DNA of 64,000 nt from contig CADCKQ010000005.1 in NCBI GenBank assembly GCA_902802045.1, positions 62,001 to 126,000 on the forward strand, in the 5' to 3' direction. Position numbers and translations under genes: made by a program. Below the pieces are notes generated by a model that searched no databases, was not told the origin of the DNA, and worked only from the letters and a program-made list of their open reading frames with translations. This document shows positions 36,339 through 45,467 of the stretch, in pieces. Positions within the stretch are counted from its first letter, which is position 1, and every line of letters begins with the position of its first letter. Source of the stretch: Oscillospiraceae bacterium (GTDB lineage: Bacteria > Bacillota > Clostridia > Oscillospirales > Oscillospiraceae).

Positions 36339-37628
36339 ATGTTCGACAAACAGAAAAATCAAATCGAGCCGTTCAAGAACAAGCTCTGGCTCTCGAGCCC
36401 GACAATGCACGGGGATGAGCTCAAGTATATGACAGAAGCTTTCGAGACCAACTGGATGAGCACGGTCGGTGCCAATATAGATGCAGTCGAGAAAGAGATC
36501 GCGGAGAAGATCGGCGTAAAATATGCTGTAGCCCTGGCTACGGGAACGGCTTCTCTTCATCTGGCCGTCAAGCTTGCCGGAGAGCGCCTGTACGGAATGG
36601 CGAAGCCCTGCGAAGGCACGCTGAAAGGGCGGAGAGTCTTCTGCTCGGATATGACCTTCGACGCGACGGTAAACCCGGTCGCTTACGAAGACGGAGAAGC
36701 TGTATTTATAGATACAGAGTACGACACCTGGAACATGGACCCTGAAGCTCTCGAGAAGGCCTTCGAGATCTACCCGGATGTTAAGCTCATAGTGATCGCC
36801 CACCTCTACGGCACTCCGGGCAAGACAGACGAGATAAAGGCGATCGCGAAAAAACACGGGGCTCTGATCGTAGAGGACGCAGCTGAGAGCCTCGGAGCGA
36901 CATATAAAGGCAAAGAGACAGGCTCCTTCGGAGATTACAACTGCATCTCATTCAACGGGAATAAGATAATAACAGGCTCGGCCGGAGGCATGTTCCTGAC
37001 AGACTCGAAAGAGGACGCCGAAAAGGTCAGAAAGTGGAGCACTCAGGCCAGAGAGGCGGCCCCCTGGTATCAGCACGAGGAGATCGGCTACAACTACAGA
37101 ATGTCGAACGTCATCGCGGGCGTTGTCAGAGGCCAGATCCCGTATCTTGAGGAGCATATAGCGCAGAAAAAGGCAATCTACGAGAGATATGAAGAGGGGC
37201 TCAAAGGGCTTCCTGTCAGCATGAATCCCTGGGACAGAGAAAACAGTGTGCCGAATTTCTGGCTCTCTTGCCTGATCACAGACAAAGACGCGATGTGCCG
37301 GCAGGTCAGGGGAGAAAAGGAGCCGCTTTTTGTCCCCGAACACGGCAAGTCCTGTCCGACGGAGATATTAAACGCGATAGCGTCGATAAACGCCGAGGGC
37401 AGGCCTATCTGGAAACCGATGCATATGCAGCCGATCTACAGAGAGAATCCGTTTATAACAAAAAACGGCAACGGGAGAGCTCTGAGCAATGCATATATTG
37501 CGGGCAAAGAAGCTTGTGATGTCGGAGCAGATATCTTCGAAAGAGGCCTCTGCCTGCCGAGCGACAACAAGATGACGCCTGAGCAGCAGGACAGAGTGAT
37601 AGAAGTCATCCGGGCATGTTTCGAATAA
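36339..37628 (+). CDS. DegT/DnrJ/EryC1-type sugar aminotransferase
   Basis: A 429-residue PLP enzyme, slightly long for the family. K209 in FNGNKIITGSAGG is the PLP lysine, D180 in VEDAAESLGA contacts the pyridine N, and ATGTASLHLAV (67-77) binds phosphate. It would transaminate the 4-keto sugar made by the preceding dehydratase. The pair forms its own unit, with a promoter before the dehydratase and a terminator after this gene. No acetyltransferase partner follows, so the final sugar may stay a free amine or be modified elsewhere. Confidence 0.92.
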   Translation: MFDKQKNQIEPFKNKLWLSSPTMHGDELKYMTEAFETNWMSTVGANIDAVEKEIAEKIGVKYAVALATGTASLHLAVKLAGERLYGMAKPCEGTLKGRRVFCSDMTFDATVNPVAYEDGEAVFIDTEYDTWNMDPEALEKAFEIYPDVKLIVIAHLYGTPGKTDEIKAIAKKHGALIVEDAAESLGATYKGKETGSFGDYNCISFNGNKIITGSAGGMFLTDSKEDAEKVRKWSTQAREAAPWYQHEEIGYNYRMSNVIAGVVRGQIPYLEEHIAQKKAIYERYEEGLKGLPVSMNPWDRENSVPNFWLSCLITDKDAMCRQVRGEKEPLFVPEHGKSCPTEILNAIASINAEGRPIWKPMHMQPIYRENPFITKNGNGRALSNAYIAGKEACDVGADIFERGLCLPSDNKMTPEQQDRVIEVIRACFE

Positions 37629-37640
37629 AGAATAATCTGA

Positions 37641-37669
37641 AGAACGGAAGAATTTCCGTTCTTTTTTTA
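37641..37669 (+). terminator. Terminator after the aminotransferase
   Basis: AGAACGGAA-GAAT-TTCCGTTCT followed by TTTTTT. It is nearly identical to the one after ftsH. Confidence 0.9.
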
Positions 37670-37688
37670 AACGGTTTTGCCTCTTATA

Positions 37689-37716
37689 TTGACAAAAATA
37701 TTAATAATGATAAAAT
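37689..37716 (+). promoter_or_regulatory. Promoter of the polysaccharide-export module
   Basis: Consensus TTGACA, 16 bp, TAAAAT, 53 bp before the TTG start at 37770. Confidence 0.75.
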
Positions 37717-37769
37717 ATTAGTTCCAAATATATGTACTATTATTGCTCTTTGCTATGTGAGGTAATATT

Positions 37770-38909
37770 TTGAAAACACTCTTGAGGATTTTTCTGCTGC
37801 TTCTCGCCGCCGCACTGCTCGTCGGGGTCTTTCTGTACGTCAGAAATACGGAGGTCGCCGACTCAGAGAAAATGTCAGAGCTGTATGACAGGGTGGAACC
37901 GCTTCAGCAGCAGAAGGACGAGCTTCTCAAACAGAAGGAGAAGCTCACCGAGGATCTGACAAAGGATTCGAGAGACCCGAGTACGGTCCAGTTTCTGTTC
38001 AGAGAGCTGGATTCCGAGATTTTCACTGACGCGTATCCGCTTATGAGAGAGAGAAATATCTCCGGGGTCCTCGGCGTCTCGGGAGATCTCTACGAGTATC
38101 CGGACGGTTCGTATAAGCTCACTTCCGAGCAGTTTTCAAGGCTGCTGAAAGACGGCTGGAGCTCCTGCTATATGTATTCCCATACATATGACCTGGATAC
38201 CCAGATCAGAACAAATGAGAGCATACTCACCATGAGGTCTTTAACGAAGCTCCCCCCCGCGACCGCGATATATTTCTCCGAAGCGTCGGATTACAATCCG
38301 GAGCAGATGGACCCGATCCTCAAAGCTCATGGGATAGATACGGTCATACTCGACGCTGACGACGGGCGCTCACTTGCCTTTACCGAGGTCGGAGATATCT
38401 GGGTGACGGGCGCTATGCCCTGGAGCTATACGGGAGTAAGCAATGATATAGAGTATCTCGCGAGAACTGACGGAGGCAACCTCACTTTCACTGTCAGCTT
38501 TACGGATCTCTGGGACCAGCTGGATCTTGTCGACGAGGAGGCGCAGGGCCTTAATCAGAGAGAGCAGATAACGGAAAGCGAAGAGGCATTTACCGCGACG
38601 CTCGACCAGATCAAGGGTCTGCTGGTCTACGATGACGCCATTTCCCAATATGTAAACCAGACTCCGGCTCCCTCACCGACACCGCAGATCCAGAAGCCTG
38701 AAGACAACGAGTTTGCCTGGATCGAAGAGATAGACCCGCAGCTTAAATCCGTCAATATAACTGATGCCCGCGCACAGCACGGTGAAGGAAACGAGAAAAC
38801 AGTTCTTTTGAAGCAGGAATACGACGCGCAGGTCGCGGAGATCGACGCTGAGATCGCCGATCTGGACAGGCAGATAAACGCGATCTACGCCGAGTGGAGC
38901 AGCAAGTAG
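37770..38909 (+). CDS. Membrane-anchored, degenerate deacetylase-like coiled-coil protein
   Basis: A 379-residue protein with TTG start after GAGG. Residues 5-24 form a membrane anchor, about 32-66 a coiled coil, and the C-terminus (about 340-379) a second coiled coil. Between them, about 70-255 reads like a NodB polysaccharide deacetylase: the LTSEQFSRLLKDGW stretch matches the segment before the metal His motif. There SHTYD (137-141) keeps one His but loses the second of HxxxH, and no TFDDG catalytic motif is seen. It is therefore probably not an enzyme but a scaffold or regulator of the CpsCDB module that follows directly. The deacetylase link is inference. Confidence 0.6.
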   Translation: MKTLLRIFLLLLAAALLVGVFLYVRNTEVADSEKMSELYDRVEPLQQQKDELLKQKEKLTEDLTKDSRDPSTVQFLFRELDSEIFTDAYPLMRERNISGVLGVSGDLYEYPDGSYKLTSEQFSRLLKDGWSSCYMYSHTYDLDTQIRTNESILTMRSLTKLPPATAIYFSEASDYNPEQMDPILKAHGIDTVILDADDGRSLAFTEVGDIWVTGAMPWSYTGVSNDIEYLARTDGGNLTFTVSFTDLWDQLDLVDEEAQGLNQREQITESEEAFTATLDQIKGLLVYDDAISQYVNQTPAPSPTPQIQKPEDNEFAWIEEIDPQLKSVNITDARAQHGEGNEKTVLLKQEYDAQVAEIDAEIADLDRQINAIYAEWSSK

Positions 38910-38921
38910 GCGGAGACAGAT

Positions 38922-39668
38922 ATGAGAAACGACAGAGAAAACAAAGAGATGGAGATAGACCTCGGCGAACTTCTGAGGTCTCTCTGGAATCATGCCCCTG
39001 TAATACTGATCATAGGGATAATATGCGCTCTCGCGCTCTTTATGTTCGCGCAGTTTTTCATAACCCCGAAATATGAGGCGAGTACGCTTTTCTATGTAAA
39101 CAACTCTAATATATATACCACAAACAATACCGCGATCTCGACCGGAGAACTCAACGCGGCAGCTTCGCTTGTCGACGTTTATATAGCCATACTCAAATCG
39201 AGAAGCAACCTCGACCAGGTCCTGACTCAGACAGGCGCTTCCTATTCATATGAACAATTAAGCAGAATGGTCAGTGCCCAGTCAGTCAACTCCACAGGCC
39301 TTTTCAGAGTAACCGTAAGATCGAGGTCACCCGAAGAGGCCAGAATGCTCGCAAACGCGATAGCCGAGGTTCTGCCGCAGAAGATAACGGATACGGTCAC
39401 GAACAGCTCCGTCGAAGTAGTCGACTACGCGGTAACGCCGAAGAGCAGAGTCTCGCCGAACTATTTCAAATACACGGCAGTGGGACTTCTGGCAGGAGTT
39501 CTGCTGTCCGGCGCGCTGTTCGTAATCCGCGATATGAGGGACGACATAATCAGAGGCGAGGATTACCTGCTGAAAGCATATGCCGAGGTACCGATTCTCG
39601 GAGTTATACCCGATATAAACGCGAAGACCTCCAGAAACTACGGATACTACGGGAAAGGAGGGAAGTGA
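38922..39668 (+). CDS. Wzz/CpsC-type chain-length determinant
   Basis: A 248-residue membrane protein with an N-terminal Wzz domain and two membrane segments (about 26-48 and 183-204). It would act as the membrane activator of the CpsD-type kinase encoded next, as in Gram-positive capsule systems where CpsC and CpsD are separate. The Pro/Gly-rich TPKSRVSPN stretch before the second segment is typical. The next start lies 1 bp after its stop. Confidence 0.88.
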   Translation: MRNDRENKEMEIDLGELLRSLWNHAPVILIIGIICALALFMFAQFFITPKYEASTLFYVNNSNIYTTNNTAISTGELNAAASLVDVYIAILKSRSNLDQVLTQTGASYSYEQLSRMVSAQSVNSTGLFRVTVRSRSPEEARMLANAIAEVLPQKITDTVTNSSVEVVDYAVTPKSRVSPNYFKYTAVGLLAGVLLSGALFVIRDMRDDIIRGEDYLLKAYAEVPILGVIPDINAKTSRNYGYYGKGGK

Positions 39669-39669
39669 G

Positions 39670-40515
39670 ATGGCAAAAAGCAAATTGAGCAATCCCTTCG
39701 AGACGATGAATTTCGCGTCCTCCGAGGCATATAAGCTTTTAAGGACCAACATCATGTTCTCCTTCCCGATGGAGAAAAAGTGCCGCATAATCGGGGTCAC
39801 GAGCAGCGTGCGCGGTGAAGGCAAGTCCACGACCTCCCTGCACCTTGCCTACTCTCTGGCAGAGTCCGGAAAGCTGACTCTTTTAATAGACGCGGACCTC
39901 CGCCTTCCCTCCATTCACCAGAAGCTCGATATTAATTCCAAGCCAGGCCTTTCAAACCTGCTCGCCGGGATGAACTCGGAAAAAGAATGCAGGAGGCCTT
40001 CTCCGTTCAGCGAGAACCTCTATGTGGTCACAGCAGGAGATATCCCGCCGAATCCCTCCGAGCTTCTCGGCTCACAAAGGATGGCAAAGCTTATGGAGAC
40101 CTATTCGGAAGCTTTCGATTATATCATCGTCGACCTGCCTCCCATAAACATAGTCACGGACGCTCTTGTCACGACTTCCTGGGCAGACGGGCTCGTTTTG
40201 GTGGTACGGGAGAACTACACCTCCGAGGCAGTTCTGGACGATACGATGTATCAGATCAAAAAGATAAACGCAAAGCTTCTCGGCTTTGTCCTGACCTATG
40301 CCGATATTTCAAAAGCGGGCTATGGGAGGTACGGCAAGAGATACGGCGGAAAATACGGGAAAAAATACGGCTATGGCTATGCCAACGGCTACGAAAGCTC
40401 CTATGAGGCCTCGGGCAGCAAGTCAAAAAAGAAGAAAAGCGATATCTTCGTGATGGCCGCAAACGACACTGAGCTGCCGGAGTCCGAGAGCTCAGATAAT
40501 AAAAAAGCTGAATGA
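39670..40515 (+). CDS. CpsD/CapB-type bacterial tyrosine kinase
   Basis: A 281-residue BY-kinase. Walker A SSVRGEGKST is near 45-54, Walker A' LLIDADLR is at 71-78, and Walker B IIVDLPP is near 152-158. The C-terminus has an unusually dense Tyr cluster, nine Tyr in 28 residues (218 to 245, mostly G-Y-G or K-Y-G spaced), which would be the autophosphorylation site, then Lys and Ser-rich residues. It partners the CpsC protein before it and the phosphatase after it, controlling polymer length. The next start overlaps its stop by 4 bp (ATGA). Confidence 0.93.
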   Translation: MAKSKLSNPFETMNFASSEAYKLLRTNIMFSFPMEKKCRIIGVTSSVRGEGKSTTSLHLAYSLAESGKLTLLIDADLRLPSIHQKLDINSKPGLSNLLAGMNSEKECRRPSPFSENLYVVTAGDIPPNPSELLGSQRMAKLMETYSEAFDYIIVDLPPINIVTDALVTTSWADGLVLVVRENYTSEAVLDDTMYQIKKINAKLLGFVLTYADISKAGYGRYGKRYGGKYGKKYGYGYANGYESSYEASGSKSKKKKSDIFVMAANDTELPESESSDNKKAE

Positions 40516-41237
40516 TCGATTTTCACAGCCATGTGATCCCGCGAGTGGACGACGGAAGCCGCAGCAGCGCGATGAGCATTGATATGCTCAAAGCCATGAA
40601 GAGCCAGGGCTTAAGCACCGTCTGCTGCACCCCGCACTATTACGCGTCCCAACACTCCCCGGAGCACTTTCTCAAGATGCGGGATTCTGCTTTTGAGCAT
40701 CTGCTTAAAAAGCTTCCGGAGGACCTGAAGGACATTTCGCTTCTCCCCGGAGCGGAAGTTCTCTATTTCCCGGGAATGGCGGAATCCGAAGAGCTTGAAA
40801 GCCTCTGCATCGAAGGAACAGACCTCTTCCTTCTGGAGATGCCCTTTCGGAAATGGTCCGAACGCGAAATAAATGAGGTCTTCATGCTCCTTCGCTCGGG
40901 GCGATTCAAGATCATCCTCGCGCACACGGAGAGATATTTCTATTACCAGAAGGACCCTCAGCTTTTCAGAGAGCTTCAGTTCGAGGGCATGGTCCTGCAG
41001 TCGAACGCCGGCTTTTTCCTCAACCGGTGGACGAAACACAAAGCATTAAAGCTTTTTGACGGCGGCTTCGTCGATTTGATCTCCACTGACGCCCACAACA
41101 CGGAGGACCGCGTCCCCAATATGGGAGCCGCCCTCGAACTGATAGAACTCAGATGCGGGAAAAAAGCGGCCGAAGCTCTTATAAAGGGCGGAGATACACT
41201 TCTGTTTCGGCATTTAAACTCAACAAACGGGAAATAA
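40512..41237 (+). CDS. CpsB/YwqE-type PHP tyrosine-protein phosphatase
   Basis: A 241-residue manganese-dependent phosphatase of the PHP fold. IDFHSHVIPRVDDGS (2-16) gives ligands H5 and H7; the AHTERY and STDAHN segments supply the rest. It would dephosphorylate the CpsD-type Tyr cluster. The start overlaps the kinase stop. A terminator-like hairpin follows. Confidence 0.93.
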   Translation: MIDFHSHVIPRVDDGSRSSAMSIDMLKAMKSQGLSTVCCTPHYYASQHSPEHFLKMRDSAFEHLLKKLPEDLKDISLLPGAEVLYFPGMAESEELESLCIEGTDLFLLEMPFRKWSEREINEVFMLLRSGRFKIILAHTERYFYYQKDPQLFRELQFEGMVLQSNAGFFLNRWTKHKALKLFDGGFVDLISTDAHNTEDRVPNMGAALELIELRCGKKAAEALIKGGDTLLFRHLNSTNGK

Positions 41238-41266
41238 GCCCGGGTAAATTCTATTTACTTAAAATA

Positions 41267-41294
41267 AGGGAGGGGATCACCTTCCCTTTTATGG
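41267..41294 (+). terminator. Probable terminator after the CpsCDB module
   Basis: AAGGGAGG pairs with CCTTCCCTT (one bulge), followed by TTTAT. It is weaker than the other terminators in the window, so readthrough into the next genes is likely. Confidence 0.6.
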
Positions 41295-41321
41295 TCAAAA
41301 TTTGTAATCGGAAGTAATAAT

Positions 41322-42422
41322 ATGTTTTCAGGTATAAGCGATCATATAAGAATAGCAATAACAGTACTGATCGCATTTAATATTGCGTATTTTTCAACGC
41401 CTTGGGCGATGAAACTGGCGCTTAAGACTGGCGCCATAGACAGGCCGGACGGAGGGCGCCACCTTCATTCAAAAACCACTCCCCGCTTGGGAGGCCTTGC
41501 CATATTTGCCGGATTTGCAGCAACGGTCCTGCTTTTTGCAGTTCCGGACACAAAAATAAGAGGCATACTTCTCGGCTCTCTTCTGATAGTTATCATGGGA
41601 GCAGTGGATGACGCGAAAGACTTAAAGCCTTTTGTAAAGCTGCTCTTCCAAATCTGTGCCGCAGTTATCGCTATCTTCCACGGACTCTATTTCAGTTATG
41701 TGACGGGTATAAGCGGATCCTTCTCTATTGGTGTTTTATCGTATCCTCTTACTGTATTATGGATCGTGGGCTGTACAAATGCCGTGAATCTTATCGATGG
41801 GCTCGATGGACTGGCATTGGGAATATCTGCTGTAAGCAGTTTTACTATGCTTATAGTTGCCCTTTTTGTAGCGGAACCGGCTATTGCTATAGTCTTTGCT
41901 GCTTTGGGCGGAGCCTGTGTAGGTTTTATGCCGTATAATCTTCATCCCGCCAAGATTTTTATGGGAGATACCGGATCCCAGCTTTTGGGATATGTGTTGG
42001 CGACAGCGTCCATCATGGGGCTGTTCAAACTCTATGCTTTCATAACCTTTCTGGTTCCGCTGATGAGTCTTGCAGTCCCGCTTATGGATACCGGATTTGC
42101 ATTTTTCAGGCGCCTTGCCAATGGCCAGAGTCCTTTCAAAGCTGACAAGGGGCACTTCCACCACAGATTGCTCGCTGCAGGCTTCACGCAGACTGAGGCT
42201 GTCGTTATACTCTGCAGCATATCTGCGCTTTTCGGACTTCTGTCCATTGCGCTTGCCAGCGTTAACAGACTGACTGAAGGAAATTACGGATGGGTGCCTG
42301 GCGTATGTGGCATCTCCGCAGTACTCATAGTGGAACTCAACTGGCATTTTGTGTTCAAACGGCGCAAAGCCCGGATGAAAGCTCTTGAAGAACGCCCCGA
42401 CGAATTCGATCCGGGGGATTAG
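41322..42422 (+). CDS. TagO/WecA-type undecaprenyl-phosphate sugar-1-phosphate transferase
   Basis: A 366-residue multi-pass membrane enzyme of the MraY/WecA/TagO group, with about ten hydrophobic segments. DD at 96-97 binds Mg2+, NAVNLIDGLDGLALG is at 153-167, FMGDTGSQLLGY near 215, and the RxxHxHH-like KGHFHHRLL near 280 matches the family. It would load GlcNAc-1-P or a similar sugar phosphate on undecaprenyl phosphate and start the repeat unit. It is placed just before the glycosyltransferases. Confidence 0.93.
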   Translation: MFSGISDHIRIAITVLIAFNIAYFSTPWAMKLALKTGAIDRPDGGRHLHSKTTPRLGGLAIFAGFAATVLLFAVPDTKIRGILLGSLLIVIMGAVDDAKDLKPFVKLLFQICAAVIAIFHGLYFSYVTGISGSFSIGVLSYPLTVLWIVGCTNAVNLIDGLDGLALGISAVSSFTMLIVALFVAEPAIAIVFAALGGACVGFMPYNLHPAKIFMGDTGSQLLGYVLATASIMGLFKLYAFITFLVPLMSLAVPLMDTGFAFFRRLANGQSPFKADKGHFHHRLLAAGFTQTEAVVILCSISALFGLLSIALASVNRLTEGNYGWVPGVCGISAVLIVELNWHFVFKRRKARMKALEERPDEFDPGD

Positions 42423-42462
42423 ATTAAAAAACTATTTGTTTTAAAGAGGGAAAGAAGAGGGT

Positions 42463-43725
42463 ATGGAAGGAAGAGAAGTTTCATCCAAAACGCTTGACCA
42501 GGATCATTTAAAGATATTGGTAGTTTGTCAGCATTATTGGCCTGAACCGTTCAGATTTAACGACTTTTGTGAAGAATTAGTAAAACGGGGGCATGAAGTT
42601 CACGTGCTTACCGGATTCCCGAATTACCCTGAAGGTGCTCTTTATAAAGGTTACGAACACGGTGAGCATAAAGAAGAGACGTATAACAGCGTACAGATTC
42701 ACAGATGTAAAATCATGCCCAGGAAGAGCGGCGTTGTAAATCGCGTATTAAACTATTACAGCTATGCCCTTTCTTCATCGTTTCAGATAATACTCAACAG
42801 AATAAAGCCGGATTACGGCGGAGATTTTGATGTTATTCTGTGCAACCAGACATCTCCGGTGTTTATGGCAGAGGCAGCAATTAAGTACAAAAAGCTGAAA
42901 AATAAAAAATTAGTTCTTTATTGCTATGATCTCTGGCCGGAGAGCCTGCTCGCGGGCGGAATCAAAGAGGGTTCTCCCATATATAACTATTTCCATAGAG
43001 TTTCAAGACAAATATACCGAGAAGCCGATAAGATACTTGTAACAAGCAGAGCTTTTAAAGATTATATCTCTGCTCACTTTAAAATAGATGAAAACAGAAT
43101 AGAATATCTGCCTCAGTACGGAGAAGCTGTTTTTGACGAAAAACCTGTCGGAAAGACAGGAAGCGAGGAAAATATCCATCTGGTTTTTGCAGGAAATATC
43201 GGAGAAGTACAGGACATCCAGACAATAGCCAAAGCGGCAGAATTACTCAAAGAAGAGGAAAAGATCCAGTTTCATATAATAGGTACTGGATCCTATAAAG
43301 AGCATATTGAGCAATATGTCATGGACAAGCATCTGAATAATATGAATTTCTATGGAAGAATACCGATTCAGGAGATGATCGAGTACTATAAAAATGCAAG
43401 CGCAATGCTTATAACGCTCAGAGATATTCATGTGCTCGGATATACTGTTCCGGGAAAACTCCAGTCATATATGGCAGCAGGAAAGCCAGTGATTGGAGCT
43501 ATAAACGGAGAATCACAGAAGATCATCAGGGAAGCAGAATGCGGTTTAGTAGTCAATTCAGGGGATGCTGAAGGACTTGCAGAAGCTATAAGGAAATTTG
43601 CCTCGTTAAGCTATTCAGAACGTGAGTCACTGGGGAAAAAAGCAAGAGCATATTATGACGCAAACTTCTCAAAAGACCGTTTTATGAACAGGCTTGAGGA
43701 GATACTTAGAGAGTATTCCAAATAA
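42463..43725 (+). CDS. Glycosyltransferase family 4 protein (WbuB-like)
   Basis: A 420-residue GT-B glycosyltransferase. VVCQHYWPEPFRFNDFCEEL-type start (about 19-40) and the C-terminal E-rich sugar-nucleotide site (GAINGESQKIIREAECGLVV near 345) fit the WbuB/WcaI group that transfers amino sugars in O-antigen and colanic-acid pathways. It is cytoplasmic or peripheral. The next start follows directly after its stop (TAAATG). Donor and acceptor are not known. Confidence 0.88.
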   Translation: MEGREVSSKTLDQDHLKILVVCQHYWPEPFRFNDFCEELVKRGHEVHVLTGFPNYPEGALYKGYEHGEHKEETYNSVQIHRCKIMPRKSGVVNRVLNYYSYALSSSFQIILNRIKPDYGGDFDVILCNQTSPVFMAEAAIKYKKLKNKKLVLYCYDLWPESLLAGGIKEGSPIYNYFHRVSRQIYREADKILVTSRAFKDYISAHFKIDENRIEYLPQYGEAVFDEKPVGKTGSEENIHLVFAGNIGEVQDIQTIAKAAELLKEEEKIQFHIIGTGSYKEHIEQYVMDKHLNNMNFYGRIPIQEMIEYYKNASAMLITLRDIHVLGYTVPGKLQSYMAAGKPVIGAINGESQKIIREAECGLVVNSGDAEGLAEAIRKFASLSYSERESLGKKARAYYDANFSKDRFMNRLEEILREYSK

Positions 43726-44274
43726 ATGCTTGACATAAGGTATTTCAGCTTTCCGGGTATAATGGCTATGGCCGCATTCTTGTTTTTCGGATACTGCTTT
43801 CTGGCCTTCCTTTACAGGAAAGTGCCCGGGAAAAGCTTCCGGATACTGGCAATTGCGGCTTTTTTTATATACATTTGTTTTATCGTCTGGAATGCTGTTA
43901 TCTCAAGGATAGGTACAGAATTCGACAAAGTCGCTTTCTGGCCTATGGAGCTTGTTGTTAAATGCCTTAACGGATTTATGGGAACTCCGATGGCCGGTAT
44001 TCTTTTTTTTGTAAAAGATTTTCTGGTCAATATACTTATGTTCTCACCCTTCGGCTTCCTGCTGGCTTTTGTCTCAGAAAAAAACGAACTGAAAAAAACT
44101 ATCCTGTACGCTTTCTTGCTTTCTCTCGCCATAGAACTTACACAGCTTATTTTCAGGGCGGGAGTATTTTCGACAGGCGATCTTCTCAGCAATACAATCG
44201 GCGCGTATCTCGGATATTTACTTAACAGAGCTTTGACAGAAAAAAAGATTAACGGGGAGAATGGCGGAAAATGA
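43726..44274 (+). CDS. VanZ family membrane protein
   Basis: A 182-residue protein with about five membrane segments. FSPFGFLLAF (near 105) and the SLAIELTQLIF, STGDLLSNTIGAYLGYL motifs are the VanZ hallmarks. The family is linked to teicoplanin tolerance and to envelope phosphate-polymer pathways, but the reaction is unknown. It overlaps the next gene by 4 bp and sits inside the glycosyltransferase run, so it likely works in polymer assembly. Confidence 0.88.
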   Translation: MLDIRYFSFPGIMAMAAFLFFGYCFLAFLYRKVPGKSFRILAIAAFFIYICFIVWNAVISRIGTEFDKVAFWPMELVVKCLNGFMGTPMAGILFFVKDFLVNILMFSPFGFLLAFVSEKNELKKTILYAFLLSLAIELTQLIFRAGVFSTGDLLSNTIGAYLGYLLNRALTEKKINGENGGK

Positions 44275-45467
44275 AATATCTGTTTATCAATACTGTTTGC
44301 GGCTCAGGCTCTACGGGCAGGATCTGCGCGGAGCTTGCCGAAGCATTGGAAAAGCAGGGAAACGAAGTTAAGATCGCATACGGGCGCGGAGAAGTCCCAG
44401 ATAAGTATAAAAGGTTTGCAGTTCCGATTGGGTCAAAAGCAGATGTTTATTCTCATGCCCTGAGAGCGAGACTTTTCGATTCCTCCGGATACGGCAGTAA
44501 GGCGGCGACAGAGAAGTTTATAAAGTGGGTCAAAGAATATGATCCGGATATCATACACCTTCACAATGTCCACGGATACTATCTTAATATTGAAGTCCTT
44601 TTCGATTATCTCAAAAATTGCGGTAAAAAGATAATCTGGACTCTCCATGACTGCTGGGCATTTACAGGCCATACTGCTTATTGTGATTCTATCGGCTGTG
44701 AGAAGTGGGAGACAGGCTGCGGGAAATGCCCCAAGCTCGACGGATATCCGGCCTCCTATATTGACAGGTCAAAGCGCAACTGGCTTAAAAAGAAAGAGAT
44801 TTTCACAGGTGTCCCTAATCTCACAATAGTATGTCCTTCCTATTGGCTTGAAGGCCTCGTAAAACGCTCTTTCCTTAAAGAATACCCTGTCAGAGTCATT
44901 CATAACGGAATTGACCTTAATCAGTTCCGGCGTCTTGAAAGCGATTTCAGAGAGCGGTACGGGCTTGCAGATAAATTCCTCCTCCTTGGAGTTGCAACAG
45001 CCTGGGATGATATGAAGGGACTTTCCGATTTTATAAAGCTTTCTGAGATGCTGGATGATTCCTGCAAGATCGTTCTCGTCGGCCTTAAGCCCAAACAGCT
45101 TAAGGCACTTCCAGCTGAGATTCTGGGCATAGAAAGAACGAGCAGTATACAAGAGCTCGTTTTAATCTATTCAGCTTGTGATATATTATTGAACCTATCA
45201 TACTGTGAAAGTTTTGGCCTTGTTAACACAGAAGCAATTTCATGCGGAACACCGGTTGTTTCGTATAAGACCGGAGGATGCCCTGAAACTATTCCCGAAT
45301 GCTGCGGGATAACTGTTGAAAAAGGGAATGTTAATGAGGTATATAAGGCAATAAACAGAATCAAATCAGGAGAAATTGATTTTGATATCTATTCTGCTGC
45401 AGACGTCATAAGAAGATTTGACAAGACCATAGCAACAGAGGATTATATTAAGCTTTATGGGGAATAA
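44271..45467 (+). CDS. Glycosyltransferase family 4 protein
   Basis: A 398-residue GT-B enzyme of the WcaC/colanic type. LHNVHGYYLN (near 97) and TLHDCWAFTGH (near 123) are typical, followed by a Cys-rich segment (C138, C143, C149, C152) that may bind metal. The C-terminal donor site is SYCESFGLVNTEAISCGTPVV. It overlaps vanZ and the next gene, so it belongs to the same operon. The donor is unknown. Confidence 0.88.
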   Translation: MKYLFINTVCGSGSTGRICAELAEALEKQGNEVKIAYGRGEVPDKYKRFAVPIGSKADVYSHALRARLFDSSGYGSKAATEKFIKWVKEYDPDIIHLHNVHGYYLNIEVLFDYLKNCGKKIIWTLHDCWAFTGHTAYCDSIGCEKWETGCGKCPKLDGYPASYIDRSKRNWLKKKEIFTGVPNLTIVCPSYWLEGLVKRSFLKEYPVRVIHNGIDLNQFRRLESDFRERYGLADKFLLLGVATAWDDMKGLSDFIKLSEMLDDSCKIVLVGLKPKQLKALPAEILGIERTSSIQELVLIYSACDILLNLSYCESFGLVNTEAISCGTPVVSYKTGGCPETIPECCGITVEKGNVNEVYKAINRIKSGEIDFDIYSAADVIRRFDKTIATEDYIKLYGE

